Made by a program: the position numbers and the translations under genes. 64,000 nt of DNA, taken from positions 85,189 to 149,188 of the forward strand of contig JADKAL010000007.1 of NCBI GenBank assembly GCA_016715325.1. Reading direction: 5' to 3'. Source of the stretch: Methylococcaceae bacterium. GTDB lineage: Bacteria; Pseudomonadota; Gammaproteobacteria; Methylococcales; Methylomonadaceae. Positions 9,697-17,976 of this stretch are shown here, piece after piece (the stretch's first letter is position 1; each line of letters starts with the position of its first letter). The notes below the pieces were generated by a model. It made no database searches, had not been told where the DNA came from, and was given only the letters and a program-made list of their open reading frames with translations.

Positions 9697-9915
9697 TTAC
9701 CTAAGATTGCCCGAACAAATCGAGTCGTAACAATGATCGTTTCGTTTTTGTTTCTCGGCGCAATAAAACCCCTTCTGGACTTCATCGTAACTTGGGTCCG
9801 GCGCGAAAAAACCGGAAGCGGCGTTGTAATAACGACCGGAGTTGGATTCGTAACTACACGCTGTTAAAGCATAAGTAGTTATTAGCAGGACAAACAGTTT
9901 ACTGTAAATAGTCAT
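9697..9915 (-). CDS. Small predicted lipoprotein
   Basis: 72-residue product with a lipoprotein signal peptide: hydrophobic stretch LFVLLITTYALTAC with lipobox LTAC placing the lipidated Cys at about residue 20. The mature part is short, has Tyr-rich and Cys-containing segments (KGFYCAEKQ, HCYDSICSG) and no family I recognise. An AAGG motif lies about 9 bp upstream of the ATG on the minus strand. It is transcribed against the surrounding fecR and receptor genes. It could be a spurious frame, but the lipobox and ribosome site favour a real gene. Confidence 0.5.
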   Translation of the reverse strand: MTIYSKLFVLLITTYALTACSYESNSGRYYNAASGFFAPDPSYDEVQKGFYCAEKQKRNDHCYDSICSGNLR

Positions 9916-10029
9916 GACAATAGGCCTTAAATAACTTTAACCTAGCTTATTTTTCAATTGCTGAATAAAGAATGAACAGGTCCTGTAGAGATTAAAATAA
10001 AACGATTTCATACGCCGAAAAAATAATCC

Positions 10030-10057
10030 TGGCGGTTTTTGACGAGATATACGTCTT
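10030..10057 (+). promoter_or_regulatory. Candidate ECF-type promoter for the receptor at 10093
   Basis: TGGCGGTTTTT begins 22 bp before CGTCTT. The same spacing from a TGG-plus-T-run element to CGTCTT occurs before the genes at 13328 and 44279, and a looser version before 34427. This may be the -35/-10 pair read by a FecI-type factor; the assignment is inferred from the repetition alone. Confidence 0.4.
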
Positions 10058-10092
10058 TTCTTCGTGAACAATAATAAACGAGGAATAACCGA

Positions 10093-12630
10093 ATGACTTA
10101 TCACTTAAAGCCATTGTCTGCCGCTTTGCTAATCACACTGGCACACAATGTACAGGCGGAGAAAAAACACCGTTTCGAAATCCCGGCGCAGCCGTTATCC
10201 AGCGCCTTGCAGCATTTTGCCGAGCAGTCGGGTGTGGCGATGTTGTATACCGAAGCCAGCGCGCAGGGTAAATACAGTTCAGGACTTAACGGCGATTACA
10301 ACACAGGCGAAGGATTGGAACGTCTGGTTGCCGGCAGCGGTTTAATACCTGCTGTCGCACCTGATGGGACGGTGACTTTAAAGCCGAGCGCTTTTATCAA
10401 AACCGCTGCGGATAGCAATGAGCAGATTTTGCCCAAAGTGACGGTCGAAGCGGATGCGGAAACCGACCTCTACGATCCGATCAACACAACGCAGCCTTAC
10501 AATAAATCCTATGCCGTGTCCAATTCTTCAACGGCGACTAAAACCGACACGCCGATCATGGACACTCCGGCGTCAATCCGGGTTATTCCCCAAGCCGTCT
10601 TGCGGGATCAACAGGCGACGCGTTTACAAGACGCCGTTAAAAACGTAAGCGGCGTTCAGCTTTTACAGGCGGCGGGAGGACAGTATGAGGACTTTATCAT
10701 TCGCGGTTTTGGCGGGGGCGTTAGTTACGACCGCTTCCGTAACGGCATTCGGTTGCCAGCCCTGACGTTTGATTTTGCCAATGTCGAACAAGTAGACGTG
10801 TTAAAAGGATCGGCAGCTATGTTATACGGCAGAATGGAGCCGGGAGGCATCGTCAATGTTGTCACCAAAAAGCCATTGGATACACCTTATTATTCAATAC
10901 AACAACAGTTCGGTTCCTTCGATTTTTATCGTACAACATTAGATGCAACGGGACCGATTACCGATGACAAATCGCTGGCCTATCGCTTTGACCTAGGGTA
11001 CACCAGCCGCAATTCGTTCCGTGATTTCGTAACTCAGGATCGCTTGCTGGTTTCCCCCAGCTTGCATTGGCAAGCTACGCCGGATACCGAATTTAACCTC
11101 AATTTTGAATATCTTCGAGAGAATCCATCAGTAGCGGACACCGGCATTCCTGCAATTGGTAAAAGTGTGGTGAATGTGCCGATCCACCGTAACTACATCC
11201 AACCAGGGCCGTTTAACCAAGACCAGATCAACAGTACTTTAGTGGATTTCAACTGGTCGCATAACTTTAATGACAACTGGAAAATCCAGAACGGTATTGT
11301 CGCTAACCAAGTCGAGTACAATTTCCGCGATACGCCGGTGGCGTATATTCAACCACTTCTGGAAGGTACGCCAAACCCCGAAGTCAGGCGTGGCTTGTAT
11401 TTTGAGGATATCAACCGAGATAGTCATACGGTATATCTCAATTTAACGGGAAAGTTCGAGACTTTTGGCGTTAAGCATAATGTTTTGCTGGGAGGCGATC
11501 ATTACGATTTGGAGGTTAGTAACTCCGGCTTCTTCGGACTAAATCACGCCATTCTGAATAATTTTAGTGATGAAGGCCTTAAATACTTCACTTTCGTCAA
11601 TTTGAGGAATCCCAATTACAATGCATTTCCTTTTAGTTTTAACCAGTTAGATAATCTAAGAAAGAATGCGCCGAACGATTTCGGCAAATCCAATACCTCG
11701 TGGTATGGCTTGTATTTCCAAGACCAATTATCCTTTCTTGACGACAAAATCCAGCTATTGCTCGGCGGTCGCTACGATTGGTCAAGGTTAACCCAAGGGG
11801 TTTCGTTTACTTCGTTTAAGGATATTGCCTTGGAAGCAAGGAATGAAGACCATTTCAGTCCACGGGTCGGTTTTGTCGTCCGCCCCTGGAACTGGGTGTC
11901 GTGGTACGGCAGTTACCTCCAGGGATTCGGTGTCAATAATGGACGTACCGGGAATGGCATCCCTTTGCGCGCCGAAACTTCTGAACAGTTTGAAACCGGA
12001 CTCAAATTTGAAGCTTTCGACGGTAAATTGACATCGAATCTAGCATACTATCATTTGACCAAACATAATCTTTTAACACAAGTCGACGACGGTGGCATCT
12101 CCAATACAATTGGCGAAGCCCGCAGCCAAGGCATAGAGCTGGACATTGCTGGTCAACTGACCGATGGACTCAGCCTGATCGGTACCTATGCCTATACCGA
12201 TGGAAAGATTACTAACGATAAAGCCGCTATTTTTGGCGGCCCAACCGGGGAAGATGTAGTCGGTTTTTCAAAAGGCTTTACAGGTAACCGGTTGCCGAAC
12301 GTTCCTGAACATTCTGGCAGCACTTGGCTGAAATATGCTTTTCAAATACCGGAGTTAAGGGGTTTAAGTCTGGGTGTTGGTGCGTATATGGCAGGAGCAC
12401 GACAAGGCGACAACGAAAACAGCTACCAATTACCGGGTTATGTCAGGGCGGATACTTACGCCGCTTATACCTTTGACATCGGCAAAACCAAGCTGACCAC
12501 ACAGCTTAATGTAAATAACTTCCTGGATAAGCGATACTATTTTGCCGGTCAGCCTTACAACACTTCCAAAGCCTTCAACATCATCGCCGACCCTTTGACT
12601 GTGATGGGATCGGTGAGATTAGAATATTAA
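10093..12630 (+). CDS. TonB-dependent siderophore receptor, transducer type
   Basis: 845-residue outer-membrane receptor. A signal peptide (residues 1-22) is followed by a signalling STN domain at about 25-100 (FEIPAQPLSSALQHFAEQSG), the box-like sequence LPKVTVEADAE at about 113, a plug domain (KTDTPIMDTPASIRVIPQ, VLKGSAAMLYGRMEPGGIVN) and a 22-strand barrel ending in aromatic SVRLEY. The STN domain is expected to touch the periplasmic part of FecR at 8545. The internal motif TDTPIMDTPxSI is typical of siderophore rather than heme receptors; the ligand is unknown. It is preceded by a candidate CGTCTT promoter and followed by a terminator. Confidence 0.95.
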   Translation: MTYHLKPLSAALLITLAHNVQAEKKHRFEIPAQPLSSALQHFAEQSGVAMLYTEASAQGKYSSGLNGDYNTGEGLERLVAGSGLIPAVAPDGTVTLKPSAFIKTAADSNEQILPKVTVEADAETDLYDPINTTQPYNKSYAVSNSSTATKTDTPIMDTPASIRVIPQAVLRDQQATRLQDAVKNVSGVQLLQAAGGQYEDFIIRGFGGGVSYDRFRNGIRLPALTFDFANVEQVDVLKGSAAMLYGRMEPGGIVNVVTKKPLDTPYYSIQQQFGSFDFYRTTLDATGPITDDKSLAYRFDLGYTSRNSFRDFVTQDRLLVSPSLHWQATPDTEFNLNFEYLRENPSVADTGIPAIGKSVVNVPIHRNYIQPGPFNQDQINSTLVDFNWSHNFNDNWKIQNGIVANQVEYNFRDTPVAYIQPLLEGTPNPEVRRGLYFEDINRDSHTVYLNLTGKFETFGVKHNVLLGGDHYDLEVSNSGFFGLNHAILNNFSDEGLKYFTFVNLRNPNYNAFPFSFNQLDNLRKNAPNDFGKSNTSWYGLYFQDQLSFLDDKIQLLLGGRYDWSRLTQGVSFTSFKDIALEARNEDHFSPRVGFVVRPWNWVSWYGSYLQGFGVNNGRTGNGIPLRAETSEQFETGLKFEAFDGKLTSNLAYYHLTKHNLLTQVDDGGISNTIGEARSQGIELDIAGQLTDGLSLIGTYAYTDGKITNDKAAIFGGPTGEDVVGFSKGFTGNRLPNVPEHSGSTWLKYAFQIPELRGLSLGVGAYMAGARQGDNENSYQLPGYVRADTYAAYTFDIGKTKLTTQLNVNNFLDKRYYFAGQPYNTSKAFNIIADPLTVMGSVRLEY

Positions 12631-12686
12631 TCAATTTTTTATCTTTGGACATAAACATAACTGTATCTCCAGATAATCATCTGGGC

Positions 12687-12718
12687 AAAAAAAATCCCCA
12701 TTTGGTATGGGGATTTTT
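12687..12718. terminator. Bidirectional rho-independent terminator
   Basis: A perfect 12-bp stem (AAAAATCCCCAT / ATGGGGATTTTT) with loop TTGGT, bounded by an A-run on the left and a T-run on the right. It lies between two convergent genes, the receptor (ends 12630) and the minus-strand Cys/His-rich gene (ends 12741), so it can serve both. Confidence 0.85.
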
Positions 12719-12740
12719 CATACTGACTTAACGCCAACTT

Positions 12741-13124
12741 CTAAACTTCGCAACGCTGTCCGGTTCCGCAGCAGTCCGTCATGTTGCCGCCGTGTTTGGC
12801 GCAATGCGCTTCGCTGCAATCGTGAGCGGCCTTACCGGGATGCGTCGCGCAATTCAAGGCGGTGCATTTTTTGGTCGCTAAGGTCAAGTGCTTGTCGCAA
12901 TGCGCACCGTCGCAGGCGTGAGCGGCTGCGCCGCTAACCGTCGAGCAGTGCGCTGCACAAGCCGCGTCTTTTGCGCCCGGATGTTCGGCGCAATGTTTGG
13001 CGCAATCGTGCGTAGCTGCCGCCGGATGCGTGTCGCAATGTTTAGGCGACTCTTTTGCCCAGACGTTGCCCGAAACCGCGCCAAGTGAAAAAACCAATGC
13101 TAATAAAATTGTCTGTAATTTCAT
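12741..13124 (-). CDS. Secreted Cys/His-rich protein, probable metal binder
   Basis: 127 residues from the ATG at 13124, which has a good ribosome site (AGGAG about 7 bp upstream); a longer frame to 13151 lacks one. The signal peptide is at residues 1-23 (ends GNVWA). The mature part of about 104 residues holds 14 Cys and 13 His in an irregular repeat built on HC, THP, AxHDC and AHCxxH (for example HCAEHPGAK, THPGKAAHDC, EAHCAKHGG). Such density implies binding of soft or transition metals (Cu, Zn) in the periplasm or outside the cell. I recognise no named family. It sits between a receptor and a PepSY-TM gene but is read in the opposite direction. Confidence 0.8.
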   Translation of the reverse strand: MKLQTILLALVFSLGAVSGNVWAKESPKHCDTHPAAATHDCAKHCAEHPGAKDAACAAHCSTVSGAAAHACDGAHCDKHLTLATKKCTALNCATHPGKAAHDCSEAHCAKHGGNMTDCCGTGQRCEV

Positions 13125-13193
13125 GAGAAATCTCCTATCTATGTTTAACACAATTTTATTATACCCTGATAAATCAACAGGTAGTAATTAAAC

Positions 13194-13209
13194 TATGTTA
13201 TATCACACA
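13194..13209. promoter_or_regulatory. Single degenerate copy of the island palindrome
   Basis: TATGTTATATCACACA keeps the right half (ATATCACACA) of the motif TGTGTSATATSACACA. It lies between the divergent Cys/His-rich gene and the PepSY gene at 13328. No GG-N10-GC promoter is visible on either side, so it may be a relic or a low-affinity site. Confidence 0.35.
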
Positions 13210-13242
13210 CTTTTTTACCGCTGCGTTTTTTACTAGATTATG

Positions 13243-13270
13243 TGGGGATTTTTCAGTTCTCAAACGTCTT
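13243..13270 (+). promoter_or_regulatory. Candidate ECF-type promoter for the PepSY gene at 13328
   Basis: TGGGGATTTTT starts 22 bp before CGTCTT, the same layout as at 10030 and 44213. It suggests coregulation of this PepSY gene with receptors. Confidence 0.4.
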
Positions 13271-13327
13271 ATCTACTATCGGACACAATTCTAAATCTCG
13301 TTACTTCTCAAAAGACTTTGATCGATC

Positions 13328-14554
13328 ATGAGCGCTCCCACCTTGCAAACAGATCTACCGCACAAAAATAAAACCTTGGAAAAACTCAAAGCCCGTCGAA
13401 AACGCTGGCTGGATGTCCATCTATGGCTTGGTTTGGGCTTCGGTTTTTTTCTAGCGATTATCGGTCTGACCGGATCGGTTCTGGTTTTTTGGCATGAGCT
13501 TGATGAAGCGATTAATCAGAGCCTTTACGAAGCCGAACCAAGCGTAAATTTAAAACCTAAATCGTTCGACGAAATTCTCGCCGCCGCCAAGCAGAACGCC
13601 CCCAAAGGTTGGAATTCGGTTTGGTTGGATGCGCCGCAGGAAAACGGTAATTACGTATTCGGTTTTTATTACCCGGAAGCCAGCCCGAAACCGGAAGAAG
13701 CGGAATCATTGAACATCGTTGTAAACCCCTATACCGCCGAAGTTACCGGTCGGCGGGTTTTTTATCACAGTTGGCATCCGTTGAAACACAGCTTCGTAGG
13801 ATTTTTATTCAAGCTTCATTATGCGTTGTTCTTGGGCGAAACCGGGGGGACGATTGTTGGGATACTGGCGGTGTTTTTCTTTGTCTCCGTAATGACAGGC
13901 TTAATCTTGTGGTGGCCGCTAACCGGCAATTGGAAACGGGTGTTAACCATTAAACGCCGCGCCAGCACCGAACGCTTTAACCACGATTTACACCAAAGCG
14001 CCGGGTTTTATAGCCTGATTGTGATGATGTGTTTGTTAATGTCCGGCTTGTATTTCAATCTGCCGGATCAATTCCGTTGGCTTGTGGAACGGTTTTCAAC
14101 GTTAACGCCGGAAGTTGAAGCGAAAGTGTCTGTAGAACTTCATAAACAGGACTTTCCGATTCAAAACGCCTTGAGCAGGGCGCAAGCGCTATATAAGGAC
14201 GCTACGGCGCATTTTTACACTTTCGGCAATAGTGAAAACGCCACTGTGACCGCCTGTTATAAAGATATTCCTTCGTTACGTTCAAAAGTATTGGATATGG
14301 GCTGCGTAGTGATCGACCCCATAAGCGGCGATATTCTCCAAATCAAAGATTCGGCGCACGGCAGCGGCGGCGATGTTTTCATGCAATGGCAATGGCCGTT
14401 GCATTCCGGAGCGGCTTTCGGTTGGACAGGACGGATACTGGTTTTTATCACGGGTTTATTGTGTCCCTTAATTTTTGTCACCGGCGTTATTCGCTGGTTG
14501 CAAAAAAGACGCGCTAAAAGCTTCAAGAAAAATATCGTTCAATCCATTGAATAA
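13328..14554 (+). CDS. PepSY-associated TM protein
   Basis: 408-residue inner-membrane protein, paralogue of the gene at 6465. The first TM helix is at about residues 30-55 (LGFGFFLAIIGLTGSVLVFW). His-bearing segments are FKLHYALFLGET, FNHDLHQSAGFY and WPLHSGAAFGWTGR, and the last helix ends near residue 395 in a basic tail. The periplasmic part differs most from its paralogues and has two extra Cys (TACYKD, DMGCVV). The ATG at 13328 follows a candidate CGTCTT promoter. It lies upstream of the receptor at 14789, but the sigma-54-like promoter between them suggests separate control. Confidence 0.9.
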   Translation: MSAPTLQTDLPHKNKTLEKLKARRKRWLDVHLWLGLGFGFFLAIIGLTGSVLVFWHELDEAINQSLYEAEPSVNLKPKSFDEILAAAKQNAPKGWNSVWLDAPQENGNYVFGFYYPEASPKPEEAESLNIVVNPYTAEVTGRRVFYHSWHPLKHSFVGFLFKLHYALFLGETGGTIVGILAVFFFVSVMTGLILWWPLTGNWKRVLTIKRRASTERFNHDLHQSAGFYSLIVMMCLLMSGLYFNLPDQFRWLVERFSTLTPEVEAKVSVELHKQDFPIQNALSRAQALYKDATAHFYTFGNSENATVTACYKDIPSLRSKVLDMGCVVIDPISGDILQIKDSAHGSGGDVFMQWQWPLHSGAAFGWTGRILVFITGLLCPLIFVTGVIRWLQKRRAKSFKKNIVQSIE

Positions 14555-14570
14555 TAAAGTTATATCGGAC

Positions 14571-14616
14571 TGTGTCATTTCACACATTTTTTAGGAAAAC
14601 TGTGTGAAATCACGCA
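14571..14616. promoter_or_regulatory. Paired palindromes, putative UAS for the receptor at 14789
   Basis: TGTGTCATTTCACACA (14571-14586) and TGTGTGAAATCACGCA (14601-14616) are separated by 14 bp, so the centres are 30 bp apart rather than 21. Both copies carry ATTT/AAAT at the core in place of ATAT. The pair could also fold as a hairpin with a T-run after it and end the PepSY transcript (14554). Confidence 0.6.
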
Positions 14617-14702
14617 GTTTTTTTTAAAAAATTCCATCCGAATAATTAATTACAGGGATTTGTTCGAGCTATGTAATTGATAAAAAACAAATAATAAATA
14701 TA

Positions 14703-14718
14703 TGGCGCGGTATTTGCT
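14703..14718 (+). promoter_or_regulatory. Sigma-54 promoter candidate for the receptor at 14789
   Basis: TGGCGCGGTATTTGCT has GG-N10-GC spacing and a TTTGCT -12 half identical to that at 959-974. The pair of palindromes lies about 123 bp upstream of the -12 GC. This is the only receptor in the window that has its own such promoter. Confidence 0.75.
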
Positions 14719-14788
14719 TTAGTTTCATGATTCGACTTGTTTGGAGTCAATCACGCAACGATAACAATTACAACGAGGATACTATGCA

Positions 14789-17146
14789 ATGAATATCGAT
14801 AAATCTTGTTCACTTAGTTTTGCAATCCTGTTCGCTCTATCTACTCAGGCTTTCGCCGGGACCTTGTCCGGCGATTTGAATACGGTTACGGAAAATTCGG
14901 ATTGGGGTGAGAACAGCGAAAAAAATGACCATGTTCAAAAAAAAGAAGAAAAATATCTGATACCGATTAAGTCGGAAGCGGATACCGCCACGGATGGCGA
15001 AACATCCCTGCCGAAAGTGACAGTGGAAGCTGAGGTGGAAAGCGAGAGCAATCCCGAGGACGATCCCTATAACAATCTTGATCCGCACAACAAGGATTAT
15101 TCGACCTCGTATAAAAGCTCGACGACAAAAACGAATACGCCGTTGATGGATTCGCCGTTTTCTTTGCAAGTGGTGCCGCGGGAAGTGATGAACGACCAGC
15201 GCAGCACGACGATTAAGGATGCTCTGCAAAACGTCAGCGGCGTACGTTCGCATAGTAACGAACAGGAGGGCTATGCTTATACGATACGCGGCTTCGATGT
15301 ATTAAATCTCTATCGTAACAGTTTGCAAGTGCCGCTTTCCATAGCGACCACTCAAGAAACGGCGAATCTCGAAAGCGTACAAGTGTTGAAAGGACCGTCA
15401 TCTATATTGTTTGGGCGGGTCGACCCTGGCGGGACGATTAACATGGTTACCAAGTCGCCTTTATTTGAGCCTTATCATAGCCTGAGTCAGGAGTTCGGCA
15501 CGTTTGGGCATTTCCGTACTGTATGGGATAGCACTTCACCCGTGACCAAAAACGGCGATTTGGCATACCGGTTTTCCGGTTCTTATCAAAATAGCGATAC
15601 CTACCGCGACTTTCAGAGTATTGACCGGCTATTAATCAGTCCGTCTTTGCTCTGGAAAATTAGCGAAGCGACTGATCTAAAACTTGAAGTCCAGTATTTG
15701 AATAATGACAGCGAAACCGATGTTGGTTTTCCGGCATTCGGTACACGCCCCGCAAATATTCCAATTCGGCGTTCGTTTCAGGAAGCTAACGACCCCAACG
15801 ACTCCAGTTTTCATGTGTTGGGCAGTTATGAATTAACTCACCGTTTCAATAATGACTGGACATTCCATAACCGATTTCACGCCGTTCAATCCAGCCTGAC
15901 TAAAAATAACCTTGCACCCGTTGGTATGGAAAATAACGGCACCTTGCATAGACAATACCAATATCAAAAGCTGGATGGAGAGGCCTATGCCACCAATTTC
16001 GATATCAACGGAAAGTTCGAGTTGTTCGGCAGCAAGCACGACGTGCTGGCCGGTTTTGACATCTTCAAAGATCACTATAATTATGCTTTTACTGCCCTTG
16101 GAAGTCAGTTTTTTAACGGCAATAACTACGATTCTTCTCTCGATATCAATATTTTCAGACCCGTTTACGGTCGGGCTGATCCGGCTAATTTTTCACGCGT
16201 AATAACCAACCCCGATGCGGCTTTTTTTAGCAATGTCGGAATTGAACAATTTGGTGTGTATTTCCAAGATAACATCACACTGTTCGATAAATTACATATT
16301 TTGGGTGGCGGTAGGCACGATTGGGCAACCCTTGCGTCTAGCTTTCCGTCGAAATTTGCGGGTTCGGCCAGTACCGAGGAAGTGACCGATGAACATTTCA
16401 GTCCTCGTGTGGGTATTCTATACCAGCCCAAAGATTGGTTAAGTGTCTATTGCAGTTGGTCGAATTCATTCGGGCTGAACAATGGCAGGGATAAAGACGG
16501 CAATCTGGTGAAACCGCAAACTGCGGAACAATGGGAAGGGGGGCTTAAAACCGAATTATTTGACCACCGCTTGAGTGCGACCTTAGCCTATTTTTATTTG
16601 ACCAAAAACAACATTGTCATTACTGATCCGAATAGCACACCTCAAAATCCTATTGTTAGACCAATCGGTGTAAGCCGTAGCCAAGGCATAGAGTTTGATA
16701 TGGTTGGGCAAATTACCGACAACCTCGGCGTAATCGGCAACTACGCTTATACTGACGGGCGAGTAACTTTCGGGGATGTAGATTTGCAAGGAAAGCGATT
16801 GCCGAATGTCGCTGAACATTCTGGACGCTTGTTTTTAACCTACGATTTTAAAAATCATGACGTGATGGACGGTTGGCGATTTGGCTTGGGAATAACTGCA
16901 GTCGGCTCACGAAAAGGCAATGCTCTAAACACCTTTATTTTACCCGGATTCGCACGGTTTGATGCCTTTGCCGCTTACAGTATTAATGTAGGTAAATCAC
17001 GTATTACAGCTCAACTTAACTTGGAAAACCTGACGGATAAGAAGTACTTTGACGGAACTGATTCCTTTTTTAATGCAGCATCAAACTTAGCCATTTACAC
17101 AGGATCTCCGTTTGCCGCCAAGGGGACAATACGGGTAGAGTTTTAG
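14789..17146 (+). CDS. TonB-dependent siderophore receptor without signalling domain
   Basis: 785-residue outer-membrane receptor. A signal peptide (residues 1-23, ends QAFA) leads into a short acidic linker and the box-like LPKVTVEAEVE at about residue 74. There is no STN domain, unlike the four other receptors. The plug (KTNTPLMDSPFSLQVVPR, VLKGPSSILFGRVDPGGTIN) and barrel are complete and end in TIRVEF. Because it cannot signal through FecR and has no fecI/fecR of its own, it is probably controlled directly by the sigma-54-like promoter upstream. The GNAT gene starts 30 bp downstream and may be cotranscribed. Confidence 0.93.
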   Translation: MNIDKSCSLSFAILFALSTQAFAGTLSGDLNTVTENSDWGENSEKNDHVQKKEEKYLIPIKSEADTATDGETSLPKVTVEAEVESESNPEDDPYNNLDPHNKDYSTSYKSSTTKTNTPLMDSPFSLQVVPREVMNDQRSTTIKDALQNVSGVRSHSNEQEGYAYTIRGFDVLNLYRNSLQVPLSIATTQETANLESVQVLKGPSSILFGRVDPGGTINMVTKSPLFEPYHSLSQEFGTFGHFRTVWDSTSPVTKNGDLAYRFSGSYQNSDTYRDFQSIDRLLISPSLLWKISEATDLKLEVQYLNNDSETDVGFPAFGTRPANIPIRRSFQEANDPNDSSFHVLGSYELTHRFNNDWTFHNRFHAVQSSLTKNNLAPVGMENNGTLHRQYQYQKLDGEAYATNFDINGKFELFGSKHDVLAGFDIFKDHYNYAFTALGSQFFNGNNYDSSLDINIFRPVYGRADPANFSRVITNPDAAFFSNVGIEQFGVYFQDNITLFDKLHILGGGRHDWATLASSFPSKFAGSASTEEVTDEHFSPRVGILYQPKDWLSVYCSWSNSFGLNNGRDKDGNLVKPQTAEQWEGGLKTELFDHRLSATLAYFYLTKNNIVITDPNSTPQNPIVRPIGVSRSQGIEFDMVGQITDNLGVIGNYAYTDGRVTFGDVDLQGKRLPNVAEHSGRLFLTYDFKNHDVMDGWRFGLGITAVGSRKGNALNTFILPGFARFDAFAAYSINVGKSRITAQLNLENLTDKKYFDGTDSFFNAASNLAIYTGSPFAAKGTIRVEF

Positions 17147-17175
17147 CAGGTTAAAGCTGACGAACTCGACAAACG

Positions 17176-17625
17176 ATGCTCCACTACACCATCCGGAAAG
17201 GTAAAACCAGCGATAAGCAATGGTTGTTCGAACTCTATAGCTTAACCTTACGAGCAGCTATCGAGGCGACTTGGGGTTGGGACGTTGAGTTTCAGTTTAA
17301 TCTGTTTAGCGAACACTTGCAGCCGGAAAAATTTGAAATTTTGCTCATCGAAGACAAACCTATAGGCGGTTTTTATGTTGTGCAGCATGCAGACCACTTT
17401 TGGCTGGAAATGCTGCTCATTCATCCCGGTTATCAAGGGAGAGGTATCGGCAAAAGGATCGTCAGACAAATACAAAGAACGTCTGCATCAAAAAATAAGG
17501 TATTGAAATTATGTGTAATTAAAGCAAATCCTGTAAGATTATTTTATGAAAAACTGGGCTTTAAGGTTTATGATGAAGATAAAGCGTTTTATCAAATGAG
17601 ATGTGAGACGCAAGTCACCAGATAA
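17176..17625 (+). CDS. GNAT family N-acetyltransferase
   Basis: 149 residues of the GNAT fold: N-terminal strand-helix (IRKGKTSDKQWLFELY), a central strand HFWLEMLLIHPGYQGRGIGK with the acetyl-CoA pyrophosphate loop QGRGIG at about residue 93, and a C-terminal NPVRLFYEKLGFKVY typical of the family. The acceptor substrate cannot be told from sequence. It follows the 14789 receptor by 30 bp on the same strand, so a role in siderophore handling is possible, but the location may be incidental. Confidence 0.85.
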   Translation: MLHYTIRKGKTSDKQWLFELYSLTLRAAIEATWGWDVEFQFNLFSEHLQPEKFEILLIEDKPIGGFYVVQHADHFWLEMLLIHPGYQGRGIGKRIVRQIQRTSASKNKVLKLCVIKANPVRLFYEKLGFKVYDEDKAFYQMRCETQVTR

Positions 17626-17760
17626 TTACCATCTAATGTTGAAACCGGGAAAGCTAAATATTGAGGTCTAAATACTTCAGGAGATCCGATTGTTTTGACC
17701 TTTTAATGCTTGAGGGTAGCCTGCTCGTACCCTTCGATTCCGCTAAGGGATCGCCGTGAA
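17626..17760. other. Intergenic sequence, no gene seen
   Basis: This stretch, together with 17879-17976 on the other side of the repeat, separates the GNAT gene from the ABC operon. The second part holds a degraded copy of the repeat arm (GAACGAGTCGAAGGGAAATT at 17902-17921). No open frame with a ribosome site is seen. Confidence 0.5.
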
Positions 17761-17878
17761 CTATAGATTCGGCCTTATGAAGTATTTACTTCCGTTCGTC
17801 TTGAGCCTGTCGAAAGGCGGTCTGTGCTTCGACTCGCTCAGCACGAACGGTTCAGACTTTAAAAGGCCGAATCAATAG
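17761..17878. repeat. 118-bp palindromic intergenic element (REP/MITE-like), copy 1
   Basis: Imperfect terminal inverted repeats (CTATAGATTCGGCCTT ... AAAAGGCCGAATCAATAG) enclose an inner hairpin with arms CCGTTCGT and ACGAACGG and the segments CTTGAGCCTGTCGAA and TTCGACTCGCTCAG. A nearly identical element in the other orientation is at 43760-43876, and fragments occur near 38003 and 62213. The TTCGAC...GCTCAG...GAACGG core is a common REP-type sequence in proteobacteria. Confidence 0.8.
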
Positions 17879-17976
17879 TATTAATACTGAATAACGTTTT
17901 GTGAACGAGTCGAAGGGAAATTAAAACTTCACAAGACCTAATCTATAATTTCGATTTAATTTTTGAGCCTAACCAA

